Below are positions 6,349 to 13,298 of a DNA stretch of 13,592 nt, one piece after another. A model generated the notes under the pieces. The model did not search any database. It was not told where the DNA came from and saw only the letters and a list, made by a program, of their open reading frames with translations. Position numbers and translations under genes: made by a program. Numbering within the stretch: position 1 is the stretch's first letter; the number at the start of each line of letters is the position of its first letter. This DNA is from Glaciimonas sp. Its GTDB lineage: Bacteria; Pseudomonadota; Gammaproteobacteria; Burkholderiales; Burkholderiaceae. The stretch covers positions 1 through 13,592 of the forward strand of contig JACMQE010000263.1 in NCBI GenBank assembly GCA_014377145.1. The letters run 5' to 3'.

Positions 6349-8615
6349 TGCTTGACCGTTTGATGCGTTACGCCACCCTGGCACTTAAGCTGCCTCCAAA
6401 GGTCTTCGTGGCGAAGATCGCTCATAGGCTAAAGAGTAATGCCATGGCGGTCGGCTTACGGCAGCGGGATCGCTGGCGATCTACCTATGACCTGTTGCCG
6501 CCGTATTTTGCTGGCGCGATGCTGGCGCAACGTTGTTCTCCCGTTATCGGTTTTGTAGGTAAGCAACAGATCGATGAGATTCGCGTTATCAGTCGCCACT
6601 ATCTTGAGCACCGCTTTGACTTGTTGGGTTCTGGTTGGGTCGAGGTGAGCCATGGCATGGTCTGTGCTGGCCTCGAGGGACATCGCTACCCGCCCGCCCA
6701 TGCCGTCCTCGGGGAGATTCCAGGCCGCTGGTCGGACAATTGCATCAACCCTTCGAACCTGATCCGTGCTAAGTCGATCGCGGCGCTGCTGACCCCGGGC
6801 TATGTGCCTATCGACTGGCAGCTAGATTTCAAGTCGGGGTACCGCTGGGATGAAAAGACCTGGTATCAAGACATTCAATTCGGGCACTTCCCGGGCGTCG
6901 ATGTCAAAGTCCCTTGGGAATTATCGCGGATGCAACACTTGCCCCAACTGGCGCACGCCTATGCGTTGGCGACTTACGGCACCGAGGGCTTTGCGCCCCC
7001 TGACTACTACTTGCGAGAATTTCGGGACCAGATTCTAGACTTTGTTGCGAGCAATCCACCACGTTACGGCGTCAATTGGGCGTGCACGATGGATGTTGGA
7101 ATTCGCATTGCGAATTGGCTGATGGCTCACGATCTGTTCATGTGCAGCGGTGCGAAATTCGACGATGAATTCGAACAAGTCCTGCTTCAAAGTGTGTATC
7201 AGCATGGTCTTCACATCATCAACAATCTGGAATGGCATGCAGAGCTTCGGAGCAACCACTATCTAGCTGATATTGTTGGACTGCTGTTTGTCGCAGCTTA
7301 TCTTCCGTGCTTCGCTGAAACTGACGCCTGGCTAGCTTTCGCCATACAGGAGCTTGTTGTTGAGGTTCAAAGTCAGTTCCATCAAGAAGGCGGTAACTTC
7401 GAAGCCTCAACCTGTTATCACAGGTTATCTGCCGAGCTTGTCGTTTACGGCACTGCAATTGTTGCCGGGTTGCCTGAGAGCAAACGCAAAGCACTCGCAC
7501 GTTTTAACCATAATTTGATTCGAGGTGTGCCGAGACTACGTCCGGCCCCGCTCGATCTCTATCCAATTCCTGGTACAGACACCCTTGGATTTTTCCCTCC
7601 ATGGTTTTGGGAGAAGCTTGAAAAGATGGCGGAATTCACCTGGCACATCACTCGACCAGATCTGTTGGTTCCTCAAATCGGTGACAACGATAGCGGTCGC
7701 CTTTTTAAGCTGCAGCCCGTTTATGAAACATTAACCGTTAGAGCTGCAAAAGCCCGATATCAGAACTTGGGCGATTATGCCGATCTGGCCGGGGATGAAA
7801 TTTACTTACGTGAAGAAAGTCAGGATCATCGGCACCTTGTTGCAGCTATCAATGGATTTTTTGCGAGAAGCGATTTTGCGGATTTCTCTGAAGGATTCGA
7901 GTTGGAGGCGCAACTTATTCGCGCTCTTGCCAAAGTTAATGACGTGCCGAACATTAGTACAGGGCCTTTCAAACCACGAGTAGAAAACGTCTGCATTACA
8001 GAGGCTGTTCCCGATGTAGAAGAGCTACAGCAGCGAAAATATGAATTTGTCTTGCCAAAGTCAACAGGTACAAACTTGATTGACGGATTGCGGCTACACA
8101 CCTATCCTGAATTTGGAGTTTACCTATATAAAAGTAGTCAGCTTTATTTGGCAATTCGTTGTGGTGATATTGGTTTGAACGGACTCGGTGCACACGCCCA
8201 TAACGATCCGCTTTCTATTGAATTGTGGATTAATAGCCAGCCTATCATTATTGATGGAGGTAGCTACGTTTATACGCCATTGCCAGCGCGACGCAATGAG
8301 TTCAGATCGGTCTCGGCCCATTTCTCCCCACATATTGAAGGTCGCGAGCCAGGTAATTTACAGTTGAACGTTTTCCAACTTGGAGATGAAGCGAAGGCCC
8401 GATGTTTATCTTTCAACCGCCGCGAATTCATCGGTTATTACTTGCTCGGCGAGAGCCGTATCTACAGGAAAATTACAGTTGAAACAGATATTATTAAATT
8501 AGTGGACTGGGTAGTCGGAGAAGCGAGGCCTTTGGTGAAACTCGACCCATCTCACCTACCTTGTTCTGCTGGGTATGGCTGGCGGATAAACAATACGGAA
8601 GTGGGAGCGACTTGA
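6348..8615 (+). CDS. Heparinase II/III-like polysaccharide lyase
   Basis: A 755-residue protein with the alpha/alpha-barrel N-terminal and beta-sandwich C-terminal signatures of the heparinase II/III family. Visible family motifs are YGVNWACTMDVGIRIANW, SNHYLAD (His304), GGNFEASTCYHRL (Tyr357, His358), PQIGDNDSGR, and GAHAHNDPLSIEL (His616, His618) followed by IIIDGGSYVYTP. His304, Tyr357 and His616 or His618 occupy the places of the catalytic His/Tyr/His of characterised heparinase II, so beta-elimination of a uronic-acid polymer is plausible. The N-terminus is basic (MLDRLMRYATLALKLPPK) with no clear Sec signal, which leaves its location open. Such genes recur in Wzy-type exopolysaccharide loci; trimming, release or clearing of polymer is inferred. 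The start overlaps the wzx stop. The frame is open upstream inside wzx, but the ATG at 6348 is the sensible start. GC content falls sharply in the 3' third. Confidence 0.87.
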   Translation: MLDRLMRYATLALKLPPKVFVAKIAHRLKSNAMAVGLRQRDRWRSTYDLLPPYFAGAMLAQRCSPVIGFVGKQQIDEIRVISRHYLEHRFDLLGSGWVEVSHGMVCAGLEGHRYPPAHAVLGEIPGRWSDNCINPSNLIRAKSIAALLTPGYVPIDWQLDFKSGYRWDEKTWYQDIQFGHFPGVDVKVPWELSRMQHLPQLAHAYALATYGTEGFAPPDYYLREFRDQILDFVASNPPRYGVNWACTMDVGIRIANWLMAHDLFMCSGAKFDDEFEQVLLQSVYQHGLHIINNLEWHAELRSNHYLADIVGLLFVAAYLPCFAETDAWLAFAIQELVVEVQSQFHQEGGNFEASTCYHRLSAELVVYGTAIVAGLPESKRKALARFNHNLIRGVPRLRPAPLDLYPIPGTDTLGFFPPWFWEKLEKMAEFTWHITRPDLLVPQIGDNDSGRLFKLQPVYETLTVRAAKARYQNLGDYADLAGDEIYLREESQDHRHLVAAINGFFARSDFADFSEGFELEAQLIRALAKVNDVPNISTGPFKPRVENVCITEAVPDVEELQQRKYEFVLPKSTGTNLIDGLRLHTYPEFGVYLYKSSQLYLAIRCGDIGLNGLGAHAHNDPLSIELWINSQPIIIDGGSYVYTPLPARRNEFRSVSAHFSPHIEGREPGNLQLNVFQLGDEAKARCLSFNRREFIGYYLLGESRIYRKITVETDIIKLVDWVVGEARPLVKLDPSHLPCSAGYGWRINNTEVGAT
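8603..8607 (+). promoter_or_regulatory. Shine-Dalgarno before TTG start of wzy
   Basis: GGGAG lies 4 nt before TTG 8612, whose last two bases begin the heparinase TGA stop (TTGA at 8612-8615). The spacing is short but the junction mirrors the ATGA overlaps elsewhere in the operon. Confidence 0.45.
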
Positions 8616-9943
8616 ACTATTATTTGCTCTACCTTCTCGTTATTTTGGCCTATCTGCCTGGACTGGTGATGTTAATTTGGTCTAAAAAAGTTTGGAAATT
8701 TCCTATTCTGGCTTTCGCATTTGTTGGGATGTTTATTTTCAATGCATTGGGAAGTATTAGTGTTTTCTACGAAGAGAAAATTTACACCATTGAGTTTGAT
8801 GCCTATGCGGTATCAGAAGAACTGACATTGCTACTTATAACACAAGCAATTTTGTATTACGTTGTGGTGACTCCCTACCTTATGTTAAGAGATGCACCTC
8901 TGCGGAACTTTAAAAACAGTTTATATGATGAAGTAGCTATCAGCGTCGGATTAGGTGCTATTCTGATTATCAGTGCGTTGTACTATAAACAGACGGGTAC
9001 GTTTTTGCTACTGTCTTCTCTAGATGGCAGTATGAACATTGACAACGCTTATCAGTTTCGCGACAAGTTGGTTTATGGACTTTCACACTGGCCGTTTTAC
9101 AGCTTGGGTTTTGTATTTCTGCCCTTGTTTGTATCTAGTTATGCATTTATTCGAGCAAAAGCTAACGGAAGCGCAGACTTTTTGTTCTATTTGGCGATTT
9201 TGATATGTTTCAGCGCCAGCTTGTCTTTGGGATCTAAGGGCGGATTAATCAATTTCGTTTTATCTTTCGCCATTTCATATGGCGTCTACTTGGGTGCTAC
9301 TGGGGTTAGTCCTTTCAAATTGGCAAAGAACCGAAATTTTCTTATTTTTGTTTTATTTGCGCTAATACTCCTCGTCGTTGGATACTTATATGCCACACCG
9401 GATCAGCTTACACCGGGCGCGTTAGTTAAGCGCCTATGGTATCGGGCGTTCGTAACCTATCCAGAAACTATAGCAGCTGCTATCAGTTACACAAGAGAAG
9501 TTGATTTTCTTGGTATTAGAATTTTTCCAACGGTGAGAGGGCTTTTATCCCATGAGAACGCTAATTTGACGATGTTGTTGCATGAGTATATTGCTAGGGC
9601 GCCAGGTGGCGTGAATGTGGCTTTTATTGGCGAGGCATTTATCTCAAACGGCTGGCTTGGTGTGGTACTTGCTTGCCCTGCAATCTTTTTGATACTAATA
9701 TTACTTCAAGAAATTGCGTTTCGATTGACCTTGGGCCTTGCTTCGCTTGCCTTCTCTTCTCTTTACGCTTACATGGCGATTCTTTTGTCTGCCAATGGAA
9801 TGTTTGCCACTCTGTTCACATTTATGTACCCAATGGCATTGTTAATCTTAGCTGGCGTTACTGTACTCGTTTACAAAATATTCTTAAAAATAAATCCTGA
9901 ACTTAAATACTCATCTGAGGCAAAAGTCAACACTAAATCATGA
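8612..9943 (+). CDS. wzy: Wzy-type O-antigen/exopolysaccharide polymerase
   Basis: A highly hydrophobic protein of about 443 residues with roughly 10-12 membrane segments and longer periplasmic-type loops, one around GTFLLLSSLDGSMN and one around RAFVTYPETIAAAISY to VNVAFIGEAF. That is the usual appearance of Wzy polymerases, which have little sequence conservation. It should join flipped repeat units at the periplasmic face of the inner membrane. The assignment rests on topology and on its place between wzx and a Wzz-like gene. The frame is open from a TTG at 8561, but TTG 8612 is preferred: it overlaps the heparinase stop (TTGA), has GGGAG upstream, and starts translation directly at the first membrane segment. 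The gene is clearly AT-rich compared with hisF or the regulator, typical of wzy genes acquired by serotype exchange. It ends in an ATGA overlap with wzz. Confidence 0.82.
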   Translation: MNYYLLYLLVILAYLPGLVMLIWSKKVWKFPILAFAFVGMFIFNALGSISVFYEEKIYTIEFDAYAVSEELTLLLITQAILYYVVVTPYLMLRDAPLRNFKNSLYDEVAISVGLGAILIISALYYKQTGTFLLLSSLDGSMNIDNAYQFRDKLVYGLSHWPFYSLGFVFLPLFVSSYAFIRAKANGSADFLFYLAILICFSASLSLGSKGGLINFVLSFAISYGVYLGATGVSPFKLAKNRNFLIFVLFALILLVVGYLYATPDQLTPGALVKRLWYRAFVTYPETIAAAISYTREVDFLGIRIFPTVRGLLSHENANLTMLLHEYIARAPGGVNVAFIGEAFISNGWLGVVLACPAIFLILILLQEIAFRLTLGLASLAFSSLYAYMAILLSANGMFATLFTFMYPMALLILAGVTVLVYKIFLKINPELKYSSEAKVNTKS

Positions 9944-10761
9944 ATACCAATACTATTGCTCCAATCTTTTTCCGATATCCTTTCCAAATTATGACCATTG
10001 GTTTGGGTGTGACGCTGGCAACTTTTCTGTGCCTAACTTACTTTGCGGAGCCACAGTGGGAAGCTGTTGGTGTTATCCGCGTGGGACAGTTGCCAGTTCT
10101 TGTTGCGGCCGGTATTAAAAGTGAAGCCCTCCCAGTAGTGCCTGTAGCGGCTGTGATGGAGATGATGAGGCAACCTTCGTTCTTGCCACAATCCCAAAAA
10201 ACAGCAGCAACTAGCTTTTTCCCTCCGCAACAGTCTATGCGGGTGCGGTTACTCCCCAGTGGACATGTCGAAGTCAAAGTTCGGGCTATGTCTGACGAGC
10301 TAGCGGCGAGTCAGGTCGAGGCTTCGCTAAAACAGTTGAAGGCGATGCACGACACACCATTTAATCAGCGTGTGTCTATTGTTAAAACTGAGATACAGCG
10401 GATTGACCGTCAGCTGGCAATTAACGAAAGTATTCAAGGGCGCAACACAGCACTTATTGAGCGAGATTTGAAAAGCCCACCATCTTTACCTGAACTTTTA
10501 TACTCGAATATATTGGCTCAACAAGCTGAACGCAGTGACCGTTTAATGGATTACAGAGTTCGCCTCTATGACAGCCTCGATCCACAGCGCACTTTTCCAA
10601 CAGATATTTTCGGAAAAATCGAGGTTTCTGATTTGCCAGTTTTCCCTAATAAACTAATTTTTGCCAGCTTAAGTTTTTTAACTGGTCTATTTATCTCCGC
10701 TTTTTTTATATTGGTACTATATTTCAAGGAGCGAGTTTCAGCGTCAAGTGCGGCCAACTAA
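9940..10761 (+). CDS. wzz: Wzz-like chain-length determinant (polysaccharide co-polymerase)
   Basis: A 273-residue inner-membrane protein with one N-terminal membrane segment (about 15-35), a periplasmic domain of about 200 residues, and one C-terminal segment (about 239-262) preceded by the proline-rich PVFPNK. This two-transmembrane hairpin with a proline motif before the second segment is the polysaccharide co-polymerase layout that controls modal chain length with Wzy. The middle of the periplasmic domain (about 125-215) is charged and helical, as expected for the Wzz coiled arm. It is shorter than the usual 320-370 residues and has no cytoplasmic kinase domain, so it is Wzz-like rather than Wzc-like. 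Its ATG overlaps the wzy stop (ATGA), suggesting a dedicated partner for this polymerase. Confidence 0.8.
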   Translation: MNTNTIAPIFFRYPFQIMTIGLGVTLATFLCLTYFAEPQWEAVGVIRVGQLPVLVAAGIKSEALPVVPVAAVMEMMRQPSFLPQSQKTAATSFFPPQQSMRVRLLPSGHVEVKVRAMSDELAASQVEASLKQLKAMHDTPFNQRVSIVKTEIQRIDRQLAINESIQGRNTALIERDLKSPPSLPELLYSNILAQQAERSDRLMDYRVRLYDSLDPQRTFPTDIFGKIEVSDLPVFPNKLIFASLSFLTGLFISAFFILVLYFKERVSASSAAN

Positions 10762-10762
10762 C

Positions 10763-12100
10763 ATGCGCCTTCTGATCATTGCGTATTTTTATCATCCTGC
10801 GCTTACCCCTCGTGCTTTTCGATGGACTGCAATCGCTGAGCAACTCGCTTCACGTGGTTTCACCGTGGATGTGGTTTGTGCTGCACAACAGGACCTCCCA
10901 GCTGTCCAGACCGTAAATGGTGTTCACGTCCACCGTGTCGGAGGCAACGCTCGCGGAAACCTCCGGCGATGGCTTGGTGAAGAGCCCATTGGTGCTGCGC
11001 CTCATAAAAGTGGGGTATCTTCCAGCACCAGCACCAGCACCAGCACCAGCACCGTACGTGGTCGCATAGTCGTAGTACTAAAGGAGATCTATCGCCAAAC
11101 GCTACAGAAAGTCATGTGGCCGGACTTTACAGGTCTTTGGTATTTTCCCGCATTGAAGTTGGCGCGAATCTTGATGGGGCAAAAGCGATACGATGTTGTA
11201 GTCTCAGTATCAGTCCCATTTACTGGACACTTGGTCGGCCTGGCTCTCAGAAAATACTATCCTGCAGCCCGCTGGGTTGTTGATGTTGGTGACCCCTTCT
11301 CTTTCATGAATGAGACGCCAGTAAATAACCATAGGTTGTTTAGTCGGTTGAATTACTATGCCGAACAAAAGGTATTGGAGGGTGCAGACGTTGTATCGGT
11401 TACTACGGACGAAACTCGGACCGAGTATTTGCGTTATTTTAATGAGATGGACGCTGATAAGATTACCGTTATTGCCCCGCTTTTCGTGCCGCCTACAGAA
11501 ACAGGTGACGATTTACCATACTTCACGGTGCCTAATAAAACTAGGATGGTTTTTGCGGGAACGCTTTATAAAAGCATTCGAAACCCGGCTGCCTTGCTTG
11601 AATTGTTCAATTCGCTAATAGGTATCACAGTTGATAGACACATAGAGCTGCATTTTTTTGGTGCCATGAACGACTGTGAGTGGTACTTTGACAAGTATAA
11701 AAAAATGATCGGCGTCAATATCTTCTTGCACGGTCTTGTCCCGCGCGAAACCGCTCTTCGTGCAATGAAAGAAGCCACCGTTCTGGTGAATATAGGCAAC
11801 TCTACTTCTTACCAGCTCCCTAGCAAGGTTGTTGAGTATGTCATGCTTGGCAAGCCTGTTCTAAACATCACGAAACTCAGTACTGATAGTTCACAGAATT
11901 TCTTCTCTGGGTTTACCGGCATATGCACGGTGACAGAACAAGGGCTGATTGGAAATTCCGCCGAGGTTAGACGAGTCAGAGATTTCATTCAAGATCCACC
12001 GCTGATTAGTGATTCAGAAGTTGAAAAATTGAGCCGGATCCACAGCATTGATGCTATCGTAAATAGCTATATCGATCTTTTTCAAAACAAGAAAAATTAA
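10763..12100 (+). CDS. GT4-family glycosyltransferase with Ser-Thr repeat linker
   Basis: A 445-residue GT-B enzyme. The N-terminus MRLLIIAYFYHPALTPRAFR followed by WTAIAEQLASRGFTVDVV is the acceptor-side Rossmann start typical of WbuB-like GT4 enzymes. The middle carries YDVVVSVSVPFTGHLVGLAL and the C-terminal donor domain has VFAGTLYKSIRNP and YQLPSKVVEYVMLGKPVLNI (350-369). It probably adds one sugar to the lipid-linked repeat in the cytoplasm; donor and linkage are unknown. Residues 88-97 are a perfect (Ser-Thr)5 run encoded by a hexanucleotide tandem repeat, in what should be a surface loop of the N-terminal domain. The start is ATG 10763, one base after the wzz stop; a GTG at 10748 in frame is less likely. 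No strong Shine-Dalgarno is seen, so coupling to wzz is probable. It is the last gene before the 258-bp gap. Confidence 0.88.
   Translation: MRLLIIAYFYHPALTPRAFRWTAIAEQLASRGFTVDVVCAAQQDLPAVQTVNGVHVHRVGGNARGNLRRWLGEEPIGAAPHKSGVSSSTSTSTSTSTVRGRIVVVLKEIYRQTLQKVMWPDFTGLWYFPALKLARILMGQKRYDVVVSVSVPFTGHLVGLALRKYYPAARWVVDVGDPFSFMNETPVNNHRLFSRLNYYAEQKVLEGADVVSVTTDETRTEYLRYFNEMDADKITVIAPLFVPPTETGDDLPYFTVPNKTRMVFAGTLYKSIRNPAALLELFNSLIGITVDRHIELHFFGAMNDCEWYFDKYKKMIGVNIFLHGLVPRETALRAMKEATVLVNIGNSTSYQLPSKVVEYVMLGKPVLNITKLSTDSSQNFFSGFTGICTVTEQGLIGNSAEVRRVRDFIQDPPLISDSEVEKLSRIHSIDAIVNSYIDLFQNKKN
11022..11053 (+). repeat. Hexanucleotide tandem repeat (CCAGCA, 5.3 copies)
   Basis: Thirty-two bases are a perfect repeat of CCAGCA. 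Read in the gene frame this is AGC ACC five times (11024-11053), encoding Ser-Thr five times. As the unit is 6 bp, slippage would add or remove Ser-Thr pairs without shifting the frame. Such perfect short repeats are prone to copy-number change, so this may be a length-variable locus between strains. Confidence 0.95.
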
Positions 12101-12126
12101 CCAATCACTCTAACGCAGGACTAGGT

Positions 12127-12240
12127 ATGATTATTTTTGATGTATGCATACATCGTTTTCATTACGCCAAAGACAGCAGGTGCGAAGTCCCGAAGTCAAT
12201 AGCCCCGCTAAACACGTCTGATGAGTCACGGGCATACTAG
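12127..12240 (+). CDS. Candidate 37-residue ORF, unknown
   Basis: An ATG preceded by AGGA (12117-12120, 6-nt spacing) opens a 37-codon frame ending in TAG at 12238-12240. The peptide begins MIIFDVCIHRFHYAKDSRCE and resembles no family I know. It contains the 16-bp palindrome in its 5' part, so it could be a leader ORF, but it is short enough to occur by chance. Confidence 0.15.
   Translation: MIIFDVCIHRFHYAKDSRCEVPKSIAPLNTSDESRAY
12139..12154. promoter_or_regulatory. 16-bp perfect palindrome, possible operator or weak hairpin
   Basis: GATGTATGCATACATC is its own reverse complement, set between T-rich flanks (TTTTT before, GTTTT after). It could bind a dimeric regulator. The MarR-like gene at 12975 is an obvious but untested candidate. 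Folded as RNA it gives a 6-bp AU-rich stem with a TGCA loop followed by only four Ts, which would be a weak terminator at best. Confidence 0.4.
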
Positions 12241-12279
12241 CGATGATTACTTGATCCAGGTGACTTATCGACCGCTAGT
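12236..12279. repeat. Inverted repeat ACTAGCG / CGCTAGT, 30-nt loop
   Basis: ACTAGCG at 12236-12242 is matched by CGCTAGT at 12273-12279. The arms are perfect but only 7 bp and the loop is long, so it could be an RNA structure in the rfbC leader or chance. No T-run follows. Confidence 0.25.
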
Positions 12280-12358
12280 GGCTGTACCGACTTCAAAAGC
12301 TACTCGCGAAAATGGCCTCAAAGTTTCGCATCATATCCGGTAGACAAAGTAATTCGCT

Positions 12359-12904
12359 ATGAAAATAACCGAGACAGCAATCGCAGATGTCCTGATCCTC
12401 GAACCTGGTATTTTCTGTGACGCGCGTGGCTTCTTTTCGGAAACCTTCAACCAGCGCGACTTCAATGCTGCAACCGGTACCAATTTCAAATTTGTACAGG
12501 ACAACCACAGTCGGTCTAAAAAAAGCGTTTTACGTGGTCTGCACTACCAGGTAGGTCAGCCACAGGGCAAGTTGGTAAGAGTGGTGCGTGGCTCAATTTT
12601 TGATGTCGTGGTAGACATCCGCCAAACTTCTGCCACCTTTGGCCAATGGGTAGGCTTGGAAATGAATGAGCATGATCTTCGCCAGCTATGGGTACCGCCA
12701 GGTTTTGCGCATGGTTTTCTGGTGCTTAGCGACAGCGCTGACTGTTATTACAAAACAACTGATTACTATTGTCCTGCGCAGGAGCACTGTATCGCTTGGA
12801 ACGACTCTCAAATCGGTATTGACTGGCGACTTGATGGGCCGCCTCTGCTGTCGGTCAGGGACGCACGGGGCCTATCGTTAAGGGACGCGCAATTGATTGC
12901 GTGA
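12359..12904 (+). CDS. rfbC: dTDP-4-dehydrorhamnose 3,5-epimerase
   Basis: A 181-residue cupin enzyme, the normal length for RfbC/RmlC. It epimerises dTDP-4-keto-6-deoxyglucose at C3 and C5, the third step of dTDP-L-rhamnose synthesis in the cytoplasm. The N-terminus LEPGIFCDARGFFSETFNQ and the core LRGLHYQ place the catalytic base at His62. VRGSIFDVVVDIR, WVPPGFAHGFLVLS and CYYKTTDYY follow, with the catalytic Tyr at 131. The aspartate that pairs with the histidine is in LSVRDARGLS (Asp168). All key residues are present. The start ATG has only a weak upstream purine stretch. The other rhamnose genes (rfbA, rfbB, rfbD) are not adjacent on either side in this window, which is unusual because the four are normally clustered. 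They may lie elsewhere in the locus or genome. Confidence 0.95.
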   Translation: MKITETAIADVLILEPGIFCDARGFFSETFNQRDFNAATGTNFKFVQDNHSRSKKSVLRGLHYQVGQPQGKLVRVVRGSIFDVVVDIRQTSATFGQWVGLEMNEHDLRQLWVPPGFAHGFLVLSDSADCYYKTTDYYCPAQEHCIAWNDSQIGIDWRLDGPPLLSVRDARGLSLRDAQLIA

Positions 12905-12974
12905 GATCGATTTCGTAGCTTTTGCGGGCACTTCTGCTTACAATCCGTTCAAGTGCTGAACACATAACCGACAG

Positions 12975-13298
12975 ATGGCCCCCCAAGACTTGACTTATTA
13001 TCTTTTATGCCAGCTAACGTATGAACCTGCCGCCAGCCAACGCGGTCTGGCTGAGCGGTTTGGCGTTAGCTTGGGCAAGGTCAATTATTGCCTGCGCGCG
13101 CTTGTGGACAAGGGATTGGTCAAGGCCAATAACTTCCGGCGAAGCGACAACAAGCTGGCGTACTCCTACGTTTTGACCCCTGCGGGGCTTGACGAAAAAG
13201 GTCGGCTGACCAAGGCATTCTTGAAGCGCAAGCTGGTGGAGTTTGAAGTGCTGCAACGGGAAATAGAAGCACTTCGATGTGAGGCCGGGCAACCATGA
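12975..13298 (+). CDS. MarR-family EPS-associated transcriptional regulator
   Basis: A 107-residue winged-helix protein matching the EPS-associated MarR-like family in length and wording: MAPQDLTYYLL at the start, helix-turn-helix QRGLAERFGVSLGKVNYCL (22-40) with the recognition helix LGKVNYCLRALVDKG, a wing around NNFRRSDNKLAYSYVLTPAG (52-71), and a C-terminal charged helix (72-103) likely used for dimerisation. Members of this family are found in exopolysaccharide loci of proteobacteria; targets and ligand are not established as far as I know. Here it lies 70 bp after rfbC and its stop overlaps the ATG of the mannose-1-phosphate guanylyltransferase gene (ATGA), so the two are probably co-translated. 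Local autoregulation is plausible but the sequence does not show it; no clear operator is seen in the 70-bp gap. Confidence 0.9.
   Translation: MAPQDLTYYLLCQLTYEPAASQRGLAERFGVSLGKVNYCLRALVDKGLVKANNFRRSDNKLAYSYVLTPAGLDEKGRLTKAFLKRKLVEFEVLQREIEALRCEAGQP

Larger units (their letters stand above)
12101..12358. other. 258-bp intergenic gap between two gene modules
   Basis: This is the largest gap in the window, separating the assembly genes from rfbC. It contains a 16-bp perfect palindrome (12139-12154), a 7-bp inverted repeat with a 30-nt loop (12236-12279), and a 37-codon ORF with a plausible ribosome binding site. I find no convincing sigma-70 promoter, no rho-independent terminator with a T-run of normal length, and no JUMPstart or ops element. 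Confidence 0.6.

Noticed and set aside
8561..8611. Earlier TTG start for wzy
   Set aside because: It adds 17 residues that overlap the heparinase end and has no ribosome binding site. TTG 8612 has GGGAG and a TTGA overlap.
6099..8615. An 838-codon version of the heparinase gene starting inside wzx
   Set aside because: It would overlap wzx by 250 bp and the extra N-terminal residues look like a shadow translation. ATG 6348 overlaps the wzx stop as at other junctions and begins the family-like sequence.
10748..10762. GTG start for the second glycosyltransferase
   Set aside because: The nearest purine-rich site (AAGGAG at 10726-10731) is 16 nt away, too far. ATG 10763 starts the typical GT4 N-terminus.
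11022..11053. Short direct repeats as a CRISPR-like array
   Set aside because: The unit is 6 bp with no spacers and is in frame within a glycosyltransferase gene.
12916..12944. Possible promoter with TACAAT as -10 before the regulator
   Set aside because: No acceptable -35 is found at 16-18 bp (the hexamers there are TAGCTT-like) and the extended -10 spacing is wrong.
12947..12961. GTTCA-AGTGC-TGAAC inverted repeat before the regulator
   Set aside because: Only 5-bp arms with no T-run; too short to call an operator or terminator without comparison.
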